Of a DNA stretch of 64,000 nt, positions 20,497-31,755 are shown one piece after another. The first letter of the stretch is position 1, and every line of letters begins with the position of its first letter. The notes beneath the pieces are model-generated. The model ran no database searches. It was not told where the DNA came from and saw only the letters and a program-made list of their open reading frames with translations. The DNA comes from Mitosporidium daphniae (taxonomy: Eukaryota > Microsporidia), in contig NW_013546154.1 in assembly GCF_000760515.2 (NCBI RefSeq), positions 1 to 64,000 of the forward strand. The letters run 5' to 3'. The position numbers and the translations under genes were made by a program.

Positions 20497-21622
20497 ATGG
20501 TTCTCATTAAAGAATTGTAAGGCCTCCGTTTTGTAACGATATAGCCGAATCCCGATGCCCCTCACTGTTGAGGAAGTACCGTTATTGATTCAGCTTAATG
20601 CAAATATAGTATCAAATAGCACAGCTGTATTCTGTGGCCGAAATGAGCAAGCAAGAGTCTAGTTCGGATTCTGGAATTCAAATTCTTATCAATGAACCTT
20701 ACAACGACCAAGCACTGGGAAAGGGACAGTATACGCACAAGCTATATCACCTTGGCAGGTTCCATTTGTTTCGCTTACCCTGCAGTAAATGCCCAAGGAT
20801 TCTCAGCGCGCTCGTTCCAGCGAACACGCTAATCATTGACGAGAAAGCATGGAATGCGTATCCGGATTGCATTACTGGTATGTGATTGCTTTGTTTAAGC
20901 GGTGAGAATTTTTCAACCCGTTCTTGAGAGAAAGGTTTTCCATCAAAATACAGACAAAACATGTGGCCAATGACGATGATCTTGAAAATGTACTGACGTT
21001 TCTTGTTATCTTCTCAACATTAGGTGCACAATTTGCCACCCGATTTGCTCAGCAAGCGCGAAATTGTCAGAATAGACATTGCAAATGATCCGATTGATGT
21101 AAAGGAAAATGGCTGTGAAACAAATCCTAAACTATTCTGTCCAAAAAAGGATCCGCTACGAGGACCCCTCAATGCAAACTGGATTCGCGATATGAAGGCT
21201 CAAAAGAAACCGTTTATGTGTTGCTACAAATTGGTTACAATTAAATTTAAAGTGTTCGGATTGGAATCGAAAATTGAGTCTTATATTTCCAAAGTACCTT
21301 ATACTGATGCTTATGTCGCTAGTACGAGCAATCTCTCTTTTTGCGCTTTCATAGGAGCATTTTCTGCTCTTTTGATAGATGGTTTGGGCTGACGATGTCG
21401 GATATCAGAGCACTTGAAGATGAGGCCAAAAAGGATCTCGATCAGGTGGGCATTTTTCCCCTAATGGTGATTTAGCTGAAAACCGGAGCCTCTGTCAGTG
21501 CCGGTAGTCATGAACATGCAAACGAAGCTATCAATATCCATGGCATCAATGAAGACACCATTGTTGCAGATCAGGCTGTCTGCGAGCTTGGTAATGAAGA
21601 TCCCGATAGGATCGAACTCTGA
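20497..21622 (+). CDS. Class I phosphatidylinositol transfer protein
   Basis: Encodes 304 residues with seven introns: 20517-20544, 20576-20609, 20759-20785, 20878-20906, 20990-21023, 21294-21322 and 21446-21475. The N-terminus reads MVLIKEFRIPMPLTVEEYQI and continues LYSVAEMSK, NEPYND and GKGQYTHKLYHL. Downstream are EKAWNAYPDC, VRIDIAND, GPLNANW and CCYKLVTIKFKVFGLESKIE, all diagnostic of animal-type PITP-alpha/beta/RdgB-beta (START-like fold). It exchanges PI and phosphatidylcholine between membranes. Yeasts use the unrelated Sec14 fold, so this animal-type PITP is informative about the lineage. The C-terminal ~40 residues are acidic and not conserved. Its stop is 14 bp from that of the convergent unknown gene. 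Confidence 0.93.
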
Positions 21623-21636
21623 CGGCCAAATAATTT

Positions 21637-22689
21637 TTATTCTTTTTTACATAAATGAAAAGAAATTTTGATTTCTTTGTCTTCATTTAACCTGGCATGC
21701 TGGTTGTATTTTTTTTCATAAAACATCCCGTCGTCTGAGGGGTAAGAATATAGCAAAATGGACGAGGAGACCGTTCCAAAAGATCCACTTGGAATCATAA
21801 ATGGTGGGATGAATGTTGCAGACAGCTTTTGCTCTAGGATTTCACCAACATCCACATCAGCAGAGGTGTCAATGGGGGTTTTGGCAGAGCTAATTTGCAT
21901 ATTCTGATGCTCCCCCTTGACGCCTTGGATTCTTTGTGAAAGCAAGGCGATTAGCTTGGGAATGTCCTTGTGTTCGTTTCTCTGCCATAGCATGGAATAT
22001 GCTTTTGCCAGGTTGTATCCTTTGGCTGAAGGGAAATCAGATTGAGATGGACACGTCAGGGAAAATGTAGAAATCCCCATGTTTTCCATTATCAAGCATA
22101 GCGACTCTGCCATTGAATGTCTATTTAGGGTTACTTCGTTTTGCGTAATAAGGGAAGCATTGGTTGCATTCGGAGTTCGGTGTACAATTTTGCAAACATC
22201 GAACGAATAGCTTTCCATGTCAAATTGGATTGCTATCAGATTAAATGAGTGGTATAATGAAGAGGAGAATGCAATTTGCACGGCATCTGAAAGGGGCTTT
22301 GGCTCTGATGCCAAAATCTTAACCAGAACCCCTCGACTGCAAATAGAGGGCTCATCGCCAGATGAGCCAGTAGAACAGCTGCTCTGAGCAGCACCGATCG
22401 TTCCAAGGGTATTTAGGGCCCTGCCGTTTGTCAAGAGAACAATTCTTTCTAAAACTTAACTCCTGCATACAATACTGAGCTTTGTGTTCAAGGCCTTCCA
22501 GGTGCCAAGCATATCGGAATCTTGGCCCCCAATAATGTCACAATTCGCCCAAGTGTAGAGTCGTTTGGTAGGCCTGTTGAATAGCTCTTCGCGATTAAAT
22601 AGTGCCGATCTAGGGTCAGTACTTGTGTAGCAACGGTACATGGTGTTGCTGTTCGATGTTCCCTCAACGTGCACAAGAGCAATGCACAT
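21637..22689 (-). CDS. Unknown 341-residue protein, possible vWA-like fold
   Basis: Two exons with one 27-nt intron (22449-22475). Splicing creates KLKRIVLLTNGRAL, typical of the strand-turn segment of von Willebrand A domains as found in Ku or TFIIH subunits. The N-terminus MCIALVHVEGTSNSN also fits a strand of that fold. The middle part (FDMESYSFDVCKIVHR and beyond) and the Ser-rich C-terminus match nothing I recognise. The start is placed at the first ATG, 22689, 63 bp from the divergent Sec8 start. Function is unassigned. Confidence 0.6.
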
Positions 22690-22752
22690 GTTCAACAAAA
22701 GTTTGAGAAAGTTTAATTATCGGCAGCGGCATCCGATTTTTGCAGCAATTTA

Positions 22753-24550
22753 ATGTCAATTGGTAAAAATGGCCTCCCCCAATTTGGGAATGCATACCCC
22801 CATGCTGGAGATTTAGACTTGGCTCCAAAGCGAAAAGATGCCATGAATAACCTGGATCTTTCCCATATGGAGAAAGTGCTTTCGTCATTGAAAACAAGCT
22901 GGAAGCCCTTTCTTAATCAAAATGTATCAAATGTGCACGCCACTAACCGGAACGTAGTTTAATGCCTTTATCTCTGCCATGGAGATTGCAAATTCCCCAT
23001 CGCAGTCGGCGAACAATGTTCAGGCCTACGAATCTTTGCATTTAGAGCTAGAAAGAGCCATGGACGTCGCTACCAATTCTTATCACAACGAGTTGCAGGC
23101 AATAGCGTCGAAATTTTCGTCCATCAGCAACAACGTGCTGGGTATTTTGCCATATGCTTTTCAGTGTAGACGCGCGATCCAAATTTTCTTCATACAAAAA
23201 AGACTTCCAAAAGTCTAAATGCTGTTTGGTGGGATCCCGCTTCGACCTCACTACGCTTTATATTTTGATGGAAGAAGCCAACTTGCGCATTTTGATTTTA
23301 TCGCTCATGTACGCGTGCATTGTGTTTTTATGATGGCAGGAAAAACCTGGGGTCGGTCCCCAAAAAGATCGAAACGTGTTTGGAGCAAGAAAAATACATC
23401 GAAGCTTGCGATTTGCTACTTTTGTCGAAGAAAATCCTAAGCTCAAGCATCTTTTGTTCGATCCATGCGCTATCGCACATTTCTCATCTCATTTCGTACG
23501 AATATAAAAACGTATTTCCAAGCTTTTGCGCTGATAACATTTAGGGGTTGGAGGGCGTTCTTTGCTCTCGCCTGTACGACACGGTTTTTTTAAAAAACCC
23601 GTCGTCGTGCAAACGGATTGGATCCTTTTACACGTCGCTTATTGAAAACTATAGCTCCAGCTCACATTCAGACACATTTTCGCTTTTTGAAATTGTCGAT
23701 GGTTTGTGCAAAATAGAAAGCATCTACAATGCCCTGAAGGTAACAACTACGTATTCGCCCTAAAACTGCCAGACCATAAAGAACGCATACAAACTGCAAA
23801 TTGATGCATGTTTCTCCCTGTTTGAGGAATCGGGCAGAGGACATTATCCCATCAGTGATGAGGAATGGCCCCCTTTGCTTTCGCTAGAGAAAAACATGAT
23901 ATCAATTTTTGCGGATAGAGTTATATGGTCGTTGGCAAAGCTTCTGGCCATATTTGAATTGACAATCCTATTGATCATGCATTTGGAAAGGAAATATGAA
24001 ATCAAGCAGGCGTCCATCGGCATATTCATTGGCTCCGTTCAGGGAATGATTCAGAAGGCAGTACGCCATTTTTGGATGTTTCCGTAACTGCTGTAGATCG
24101 TCGATAATTTGGCGCAAATCGGACCCATTTCAAAATCGCTGGAATCGCTGAATTTGGATGGTGTTCCCACGTGTTTGGATGTTATCAGCAACCCTCAGGC
24201 ACAGATAGATGCAAACGATGTAAATGCTTCCATTCATTTGTTAGATGCTCAGATTCAGGCTAACAAACCTCTCCATCAACGATCCGTTTGACCTCAATCT
24301 TGATGCCATTTTGCATCAAAATGGCACCACGGTATACAATCGGGGGTCGATTGAAGCCAATGGCGCTATGCCAGATGTTTATTTAATTCCCGCGGACAAG
24401 CCCGTTGAGTCGATGTTTTTTAAAATGATCCCGTCTTCAAGAACAAGATCCCTGCTTTTTGCCTTTACATTCAGGTAGCGTTTATGCTCCATTGACGGCA
24501 TTAGGTATTTTGTAAAGTTTGAGCAGATTTTGGCCTCCCTAGTCAAATAA
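22753..24550 (+). CDS. SEC8: Exocyst subunit Sec8/EXOC4, short form
   Basis: Encodes 517 residues with eight introns: 22924-22957, 23142-23169, 23309-23339, 23512-23544, 23740-23772, 24061-24096, 24240-24258 (19 nt, the shortest well supported here) and 24475-24504. The N-terminal third follows the Sec8 pattern: AYESLHLELERAMD, SYHNELQAIASKFSSI, then a coiled coil. It continues NLGSVPKKIETCLEQEKYIEACDLLL, equivalent to the Sec8 segment on loop-and-helix docking. The exocyst tethers secretory vesicles at the plasma membrane. Animal Sec8 is about 970 residues, so the C-terminal rods are missing or too divergent to see. HMG-CoA synthase starts 93 bp downstream. The family call rests on the N-terminal domain. 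Confidence 0.65.
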
Positions 24551-24643
24551 ACAAGTAAATCATAAGCAAGTAACCCATAAGCAAGTGGGCTTGCACTAAA
24601 ATTTAATATTCTCAATTTATTCCGAAAAAAAACTGGTTGATTG

Positions 24644-26119
24644 ATGATGTCCACCTCCGCTTCCATGGGTCCTGTTGTCTCCCCATCCCAAGGTACTTGT
24701 TGTTGTTACAAAAATAGGGAACAATTTTGGCATTTTAGCCATGGAAATCTATTTTCCTTCTCTCTACGTTTCTCAGTCAGAGTTGGGTATCGGTTTTTGT
24801 GCATTATGTTTAGAGTGTCACGACAATGTTTCCCAGGGCAAATATACTAAGGGCTTGGGGCAAACAAACATGGCTGTTTGCGCGCCATGTGAAGATATTT
24901 GCTCGATTTCCCTCAATGCGGTCTCTCAATTGATGTCAAAATATAAAATTTCCTATCAATCCATTGGACGGCTAGAAGTTGGTACGGAAACATTAATTGA
25001 CAAGTCCAAGTCCATCAAATCGGTCATCATGGACCTGTTTAACGGCAACGGTTGTTATGATGTTGAAGGTGTCGATGTAAAGAATGCTTGTTACGGCGGA
25101 GTTGCGGCCTTCTTTAATACCATTGCTTGGATGGAGAGCTCCTGTTGGGACGGTCGGCTTGGGCTCGTTGTCGCCGGAGATATAGCTGTATATGAACGAG
25201 GCCCGGCTCGCCCAACTGGCGGTGCTGGCGTGGTTGCCATTCTGGTGGGGCCAAACGCCCCGATCGTTTGTAACGGGGTCAGAGCCTCCCATATGAAGCA
25301 TGCTTATGATTTCTTCAAACCGAATTTATCTACAGATTTTCCGATCGTAGATGGCCCTCTTTCTTTAAAATCGTATTTTGAAGCGCTTTCATCCTGCTAC
25401 CGATTATTCCGCACAAAAAGAAACATCACAAGCAAGAGCCCGCTGGATGCGTACGATTTCTATCTTTTTCATTCTCCCTTTGGAAAATTGGTTCAAAAGG
25501 CACTGTCCAAATTGGTAATCGAGGATCGCTTAAATAATTCTAGTATTATGAAGACATTAACAGTATCAATGATACGCCGGATGTATGTGCTTTTCTTATC
25601 TTTAGGAAGCACTGAATTTTGATGACAAAACCCTGGAAAATGAGATGCTTGCAGCTAGCCAGGAGCTTTTTTTGCAAAAGACACAGCCTACACTTGCTTG
25701 CTCAAGAGAGTTGGGCAACATTTATTGCGGCGCCTTGTTTTCTGGGCTGATCTCTTTGATATGTAGCCAAGCTGGGGACTCGTTGGTTGGTTTATTGTCT
25801 TAACCTTAGATCGGCAAAAAGTGCCTATTATTTGCATATGGTTCTGGATACTGCTCCTCGATGTTTGAACTGAGAATTACTTCGTCTGTTGAGTACATTT
25901 CAAAGACCATCGCGTTGAGTGAGCGGCTCTCAGAAAGGACCAAAATATCGCCCATCCAATTTTCACTAGTAACTTGCATGTCTAACTTTATAGCTTCTCG
26001 ATGATAAAGGGCATGCTGAAAATGCCAAGTTCAATTCTCTTGTTCCGAACAGAACAATCGTTTTAAGCGAAATCGATGCCAAGTGCAGAAGGATATACCA
26101 AGCTAAATCGGAAAAATAA
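24644..26119 (+). CDS. HMGS: Hydroxymethylglutaryl-CoA synthase
   Basis: Encodes 440 residues with six introns: 24693-24717, 24787-24813, 25515-25543, 25583-25605, 25786-25809 and 25969-25993. It condenses acetyl-CoA with acetoacetyl-CoA, the committed entry to the mevalonate pathway. The catalytic Glu lies in GRLEVGTETLIDKSKS, the acyl-accepting Cys in NACYGG and the base His in FHSPFGK. GDIAVYERGPARPTGGAG and FAYGSGYCSSM are also present. The cytosolic form is expected because there is no presequence. The C-terminus ends CRRIYQAKSEK, shorter than in animals. A farnesyl-diphosphate synthase in the same window shows the pathway continues to isoprenoids. Confidence 0.95.
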
Positions 26120-26485
26120 ATACGAGTTTATTGATTTGCACCAGAAAGCGGTGTCTGTACGGGTCTGGTGTGCTCCATTTGCAATGTAAACGTACGGAAT
26201 AAAGCATAAACGGATGCGGGGCTGGCTAAATTACACCGGCTTCTTCCTCGCCATTTATCACTATAGCATCTAGTAGGGAAAACGGTAGACGATGTTTCCT
26301 GGAAACCGGTATGGAGCACTTTTTGGAAAATTCGGGCATATAACCGGTCAATATAAGCGATGTGCGCCCAAGTATGAAAACACTCGATTTCAACTGGCGG
26401 CTGGCTAAATTGGTGTCTGCATTGTGTGAATGGCACACTTAAATTGGAGGCAAAGCCAAAGCCTCCGAAGGCTTGTTTTTTATTT
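26120..26485. other. Intergenic stretch with minus-strand open frames
   Basis: Two overlapping minus-strand frames (to 26128 and to 26226) are open for 70-120 codons and look partly protein-like, but neither has a convincing start or splice partner. Possibly a further exon of the small gene upstream or an unresolved gene. Confidence 0.3.
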
Positions 26486-26761
26486 TCAATAGCCGGTATG
26501 TCTTAATGGATGTCCAAAGCGTCTGTTTATCACTGTCTCCACAACTCTGGGCTCCCCGTACCCAATCCTGCTTCCAGCCGAGTCAACAATAGTGGGCACC
26601 ACAAACTCCAGCCAAAATGCAGATGGCCATATGGCTAAGCTGCCAAAAGGACATTTAAAAGCCTCTCGAGTAGATTGAATAAGCTGAGCAGAGTGGGCGA
26701 AGAGGGCGCCATCAACGAAGAATGACTTTATTTAGAAAACACCGATACTGACACGCAACAT
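26486..26761 (-). CDS. Possible small gene, unknown
   Basis: A proposed 82-residue protein with one 27-nt intron (26726-26752). It starts MLR and continues SFFVDGALFAHSAQLIQ, then CPFGSLAIWPSAFWLEF, and stops after RFGHPLRHTGY. The main exon is open for about 80 codons with protein-like composition, on the strand opposite the two neighbouring genes. An alternative first exon beginning MKRYSSTNHAS lies just upstream and would look like a mitochondrial presequence. The family is not recognised. Confidence 0.4.
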
Positions 26762-26889
26762 ATATTAAGCTTTGGCTGTGTATCTCATCATTGATGCATG
26801 GTTGGTTGAAGAATATCTTTTCATTAAACTGGTAGGAAAAGAGTATATTTTTATGGCCAAAAAATTAATTTATTTAAAATCGAGCTCGG

Positions 26890-28821
26890 ATGATTAGAAA
26901 GGGCTGCTTTTTGTGGATTCACCCTAAAACATCGTTGCCTTTTTTAGTGCTCTCTTCTCGTTCGTCTTATTCCATCGACCCTGCGGTTGCAAATCCCGCC
27001 ACTAAAGATTCCAAAACCGCAAAGGTATTATCCACAAAGAAAACACAAGATCCAAAAGCCTCGTCTAATGTCAAAAAAGAGCCGATTTCGAAAAAGGAGC
27101 GTGATCCTGCAAATGGAGCGTTTAGCTTATCATCTCAAGTAAGCGTAGAGGATAAAGCTGCTATCTTTAATGCCAGGACTGATCATTCGACTGCTGAACG
27201 AGGATTTGAAGTCCGATCTAGCCTTGAGGAGTTTAATTCTGCTTTCGGTATAGCAGCGCCGATAGAAAATCATCCGCAAAATCCACCACTCGTGCCTGAA
27301 GAGACCGATGTGACAAATGAAAAGAATGACAGCGCAAAGCCCACCTTGTCATCCATAATATCAACCAACTTTGCGCACGAAAATCACCAATTTAATAACG
27401 CCCCTCCAATTCCAAAGAGTATTTCCAAGTTTTTTCCGGTAACCAAGAAAGTTCCGAGGCCAAAGTCTGCACCATCCTGCTCCAGGGAAGATGCCTCGCC
27501 TAAAATGGCAGGATTTACCAGCAGCAATACGGAATACACCCAAGAGCCCGATAAAGGCACATCAAAGCCGACACCGATTTCTACCTCGTATAGCGGCATT
27601 ACTCCCAATTCTGCCAAAAGCAATGACGGCGGCTCCAATTCAAACTTTTTTAATAACCAAAGGCATAGAGGCCTGAATTCGTCCCACCTTCAGGGCGGAT
27701 TGGTTTCCATCGTCCCAAAAGACGCGCCGCTTTCAAGCCAAGACCATTTTTATTCATTGATTTCAAAAAATATCTCCGAAGATGTGTCTTTTTGCGAGCA
27801 AAAAGAAATCATATTCGATGAAAACAGCGCCTCCACACATCAAGAGGTCAACTTGAAAAAAATACAAGAAAGTGTTGCTCCATCCCTGGACGTGGCCAGG
27901 TTTGGCAATTTTTCTTCCTCTTCTTTCGAGAGATCCGAGGCCAGCATTGTCAAAAGCATTTCGTTTGCCTTTCCAGCGAATCAAGCTAGTGTGATTTCGC
28001 TCCTCAATTTATATGACCGGCAATTAGATTATAATGCCACGCGCGACCTCAAAATTGAGATTTTTCTGAAGACGCTTCGTTTGCTATTTTACCTGTACAA
28101 GCCCACCGTATTCTCGGCATCGACGATCTTTAATATTAGCAAGCTAAAATGTATTGCAGAAGAATCGTCCAACTGGAGGGATATATCGCTAGTTTTCCCT
28201 CTTGAGCGGATGTTGCCATCATCGAAATCGTTCCAAGATTCCAGGATAACTTTTCCAATCGAGGTGCATATTGCCGTCATGAGCATCTTGGACAAAATCA
28301 GGGCAAAGCTATTTGCGTACGAATATTACTTGGAGTTTCTGATGAAAGATCCTGTTCCCTGCTCAAATCCGATCTTGTTGCGAAATGTAATAAAGGCGCT
28401 GTCTAGCCACCAGTTTGCTTCCAAGTCTGTGTTTGACCATTTCCTTAGAAACGGCGGCATTCCAACACCGGACATCGTTGTGGATCTACTGGCAACCCCG
28501 AATTTGATTGATTCCGCATGCTTGTATGAATCGTATTTTGACCAGTATATTAAAATCCCCTATTTAGAGCAAAAAATCCTTCCAGAAGAAGCCAAGAAAA
28601 TCGATGACCGGCAACTCCTGCAAGCAACAAAGTCGATGTTGGGGATGTATGTTCGAGGAGCAATGTCGTGTCCATCGTACAACCAAAACAAGATTTTTGC
28701 TCTTAAATGCTGGATCAAAAAGTATGCACCATCGGTAGCGTGCAGCCCAGACTTTCATATTGCTTGTAAAATAGTTCTCAAAGAGAAGCCACAGCAGGAT
28801 CCAACCTTGATCTTGGATTAA
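26890..28821 (+). CDS. Unknown 643-residue protein
   Basis: A single intronless ORF. The N-terminus MIRKGCFLWIHPKTS then FLVLSSRSS could be a mitochondrial targeting sequence or signal anchor. Residues 30-340 are disordered, rich in Ser, Pro, Asn and Lys. The C-terminal 300 residues are predicted helical (YDRQLDYNATRDLKIEIFLK, LRLLFYLYKP, MSILDKIRAKLFAYEYYLEF) and may be a solenoid, perhaps a degenerate PPR/TPR protein. No enzyme motif was seen. It lies 35 bp upstream of Utp21 on the same strand. Confidence 0.65.
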   Translation: MIRKGCFLWIHPKTSLPFLVLSSRSSYSIDPAVANPATKDSKTAKVLSTKKTQDPKASSNVKKEPISKKERDPANGAFSLSSQVSVEDKAAIFNARTDHSTAERGFEVRSSLEEFNSAFGIAAPIENHPQNPPLVPEETDVTNEKNDSAKPTLSSIISTNFAHENHQFNNAPPIPKSISKFFPVTKKVPRPKSAPSCSREDASPKMAGFTSSNTEYTQEPDKGTSKPTPISTSYSGITPNSAKSNDGGSNSNFFNNQRHRGLNSSHLQGGLVSIVPKDAPLSSQDHFYSLISKNISEDVSFCEQKEIIFDENSASTHQEVNLKKIQESVAPSLDVARFGNFSSSSFERSEASIVKSISFAFPANQASVISLLNLYDRQLDYNATRDLKIEIFLKTLRLLFYLYKPTVFSASTIFNISKLKCIAEESSNWRDISLVFPLERMLPSSKSFQDSRITFPIEVHIAVMSILDKIRAKLFAYEYYLEFLMKDPVPCSNPILLRNVIKALSSHQFASKSVFDHFLRNGGIPTPDIVVDLLATPNLIDSACLYESYFDQYIKIPYLEQKILPEEAKKIDDRQLLQATKSMLGMYVRGAMSCPSYNQNKIFALKCWIKKYAPSVACSPDFHIACKIVLKEKPQQDPTLILD

Positions 28822-28856
28822 ATTGGTTAATTAAATAAAATTTAAGTTATTTTTTT

Positions 28857-31680
28857 ATGAAAAGCTGCAAATTGGAACAAAAGACTCCCGAATGCCACAC
28901 GTTGTTCGTAAGGAACAGAGATCTGGGAGTGGTCTGTAATTTGCTGCCTCCTGTGTTTCAGAAGAGGGAGACCGCTTACTATGTGGTTGCCTGCACCGGG
29001 CCTTCGTTTCACATTTATGACGTCGAAAAATTGGATCTGCTGTTTATCGGACCTCATTATGACACACTTTACCGCCCATCTTCTGGCGAAAGTGCATCCA
29101 TATGTGCCATTGCTGCCGTTGGGGATTTAACAATTGTCGCCATTCTTCCCTTTGGGGTCCTCTCCTTTTGCGAGAGAGCAAAAGAAACCTTCTCCATGAA
29201 GATTGACGGCTTTTCGCCGTCCAATCCGATCGTGCAGCTTGATAATATTGGCGAGTATGTTTTCGCTTTATTTGAAAATGGGCAGATTTTCCAGATCGAC
29301 ACGAGCAACAGAGGTATTGCATTGAATTGTTTCATGATCGGCCGTAGAAATTGTAAATTCCATCAAGCCTCATTCGGAAAGCGATGTTGATAGCCGTTGT
29401 ATTGAGTTTCTGCATCCGAGCACTTATTTGAACAAGCTGCTGGTGGCTACCAACGATCACCATGTTAGCTTGTGGAACTTTCGTTCTGGAAAACATGTGC
29501 ACACCCTGAAGTCGCTGGCAATCCTACCCCGCTCGCCGATCATGCGTATGACGCAAACCCCAGCGTTGGATGTCATTGCAATCTCGTTTTTAAACGGAAC
29601 TTTTGGCTTTTTCGACATCAAAAAGGATCAGCTCTTATTCCGCTTGCAGCAGCCTGGTGGTGGTGCCTCTTGTTTTTGCTTTAGAACAGGTAGCGTTGCA
29701 GATTTTTATCCCCAGTAGGTGCCCAGAATCAGCAAATGATTACGTCCAATGCCGGCGGAGATATCTTTGTTTGGGACCTTGAGGAGAGAAACATTGTAGC
29801 CAAGATCGAATCGGCCCACTCTCAAGCAATCACATCTATTTCGATGGTACCGGGGAAATCTCTTTTCCTTACTACTGGCTGCGACAACTCCATTAAGGTC
29901 CGCGATTTTTGATCGTAATATTTAGGAATGGATTTTTCCGGCATCCGGAAACTCGGCTGTGCCACAATTGCTAAAGTTTCGCTCAGGCCATTCATCGCCT
30001 CCATCTTTGATAGGCTTTTATGGGGACGATGGCCACTTTATCCTTTCTTCCGGGGTTGACTGCTCTTTCCGCGTTTCGTCTCTTTACAAAGACTCGCAAG
30101 CCTTTGAATTATCACAAGCCAAAGAACATCGGGCTGTTGGCCCGTTTTCTTCGTTTGTTTCAACCCTGTCGCCGTATAGTTCAAAAGGCGGTTCGGCGTG
30201 GGACAACATTCTTTCGTGCCATCATGGCTCGAGCTTTTCGCAAAGTTGGTCATTCGATAAGAAAAGCATCGGATCGCATCGATTTGCATCTTCGGATGGT
30301 TCTGCTGTGGTTTGTTGCGCGCTCAGCCATTGCGGCCACTTTGGCTTTGTTGGAACCGATTCGGGGCATGTAGAAATCTACAATATGCAGTCTGGTCTGC
30401 ACAGGGGCACCATCAATCATGGCCCCGCGCCAGTAAGTGCGGTGTGCTCCTCCTCTGATGGAGCAAAGTTCCTTTCGCTTTCTTTGGAGCATTTGCAACT
30501 GGTTGTCAAGTTTTGGACATTCAAAAACAGAAGACAACAGCATACTGAAAATCTGCCGCTGGCATTTGAACGGCAGCCAGGTTTAAAGGCGTATTTTGCA
30601 CAGCATTTTGATAGCGATATGGTTGCCATTGCAGCTGGATGCCAAATTTTTGTATTCGATTTTTGTCTACAAAAAGCCGTCCGTGTTTTCAACGCGCCCC
30701 CCAAACACACCATCAATTCGATATCGTTTTCCGGAGACGGGAAGTGGGTTGTCACTGCCGGAAATGACTTTTGCGTCAATATTTGGGACATTCCCTCTGG
30801 CTCGCAGTACCATTCTCTTAATATTTACCCGGTATTGCCGACCGGCGCCGCTTTGTCGCCCAATGGCGAAACCTTGGCCATCATCGATGCAACATCGGTC
30901 TCCATCAAGCTTTGGTAGTTTTGGCGTGTTGTTTAATTGCTTTAGGACCAACAAAGCTTTCTATGGGCTATCAACTGTCAAAGAGGAAGCCCCCATTTCT
31001 GATTCAAGCTCCCTAATGGTGTTGAATCCCGTGTTCCAAGACGACGGGCTTGTTAGCCTGAGCGCGCCGAACTCTTCATTTTGGAATCAGCTTGTCAACT
31101 TAGATCGCATCAAAGAGCAAAGCAAGCCTGCTCAGCCGGTAAAGCCAGAGTCGATCCCTTTTTTTCTTGACAAGCAAAGCTTAAATGCTGTTTCTGGGGC
31201 CAAAGAGTTTGAGAAGACCGCAAAAAAGATGCCTTGTTCGCCCGATGTTTGGTACACCGAGTTGGAAGCCTTATTAATGTCGCAATCGGATAATTGTAAC
31301 GGTTTACACGGCTAACATTGATAGATGGAGACATATTGCACCACTTCAAATCCTCTACTGCCAGTGCGATCGACTATTCCATTAGGACGCTTTCTGAAAA
31401 TCGTATGATAGTCCGGTTTTTGGAGTTCCTTGAACACATGTTAATAACGAACAGCGATTTTGATTTGGTCAATGCCTATTTATCTGTCTTTATAGAGGTA
31501 ACACTTGGTGCAAACTCATTCTATTAGAGTCACAGCGATTTAATGGCGTTCGGGGTTTGCGAGCATCAGCAAAAACTGGCATCGATAAAATCAATTCTAG
31601 AAAAGGCTGCTAGAATTGTTGACGATTCCCTTCACACTTCGCTCGGCCTGATCCGCTATTGCAGCGGTCGGCTTCTTTAA
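28857..31680 (+). CDS. UTP21: Utp21/WDR36, small-subunit processome
   Basis: Encodes 881 residues with six introns: 29314-29347, 29690-29715, 29898-29925, 30915-30945, 31296-31324 and 31498-31527. It has two WD40 propellers (LWNFRSGKHVHTLKSL, GGDIFVWDLEERNIVAKIESAHSQ, WVVTAGNDFCVNIWDIPSG). These are followed by the Utp21 C-terminal domain: FWNQLVNLDRIKEQ, then a Pro-rich joint and IPFFLDKQ, and a helical end with VRFLEFLEHML and DFDLVNAYLSVFIE. It is a subunit of the UTP-B complex that processes pre-18S rRNA in the nucleolus. The C-terminal domain separates it from Pwp2, the other tandem-propeller UTP-B subunit. Confidence 0.87.
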
Positions 31681-31755
31681 TGGAGGCGCCCCTTATTTAA
31701 TAATCACAACGACAACCACGACCACAATAAATTCCTAATTTAATGTTTAGGCCTT

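Noticed and set aside
23219-24087. Separate small ORFs in the Sec8 region as individual genes
   Set aside because: They join through introns of 28-36 nt into one continuous protein with the Sec8 pattern.
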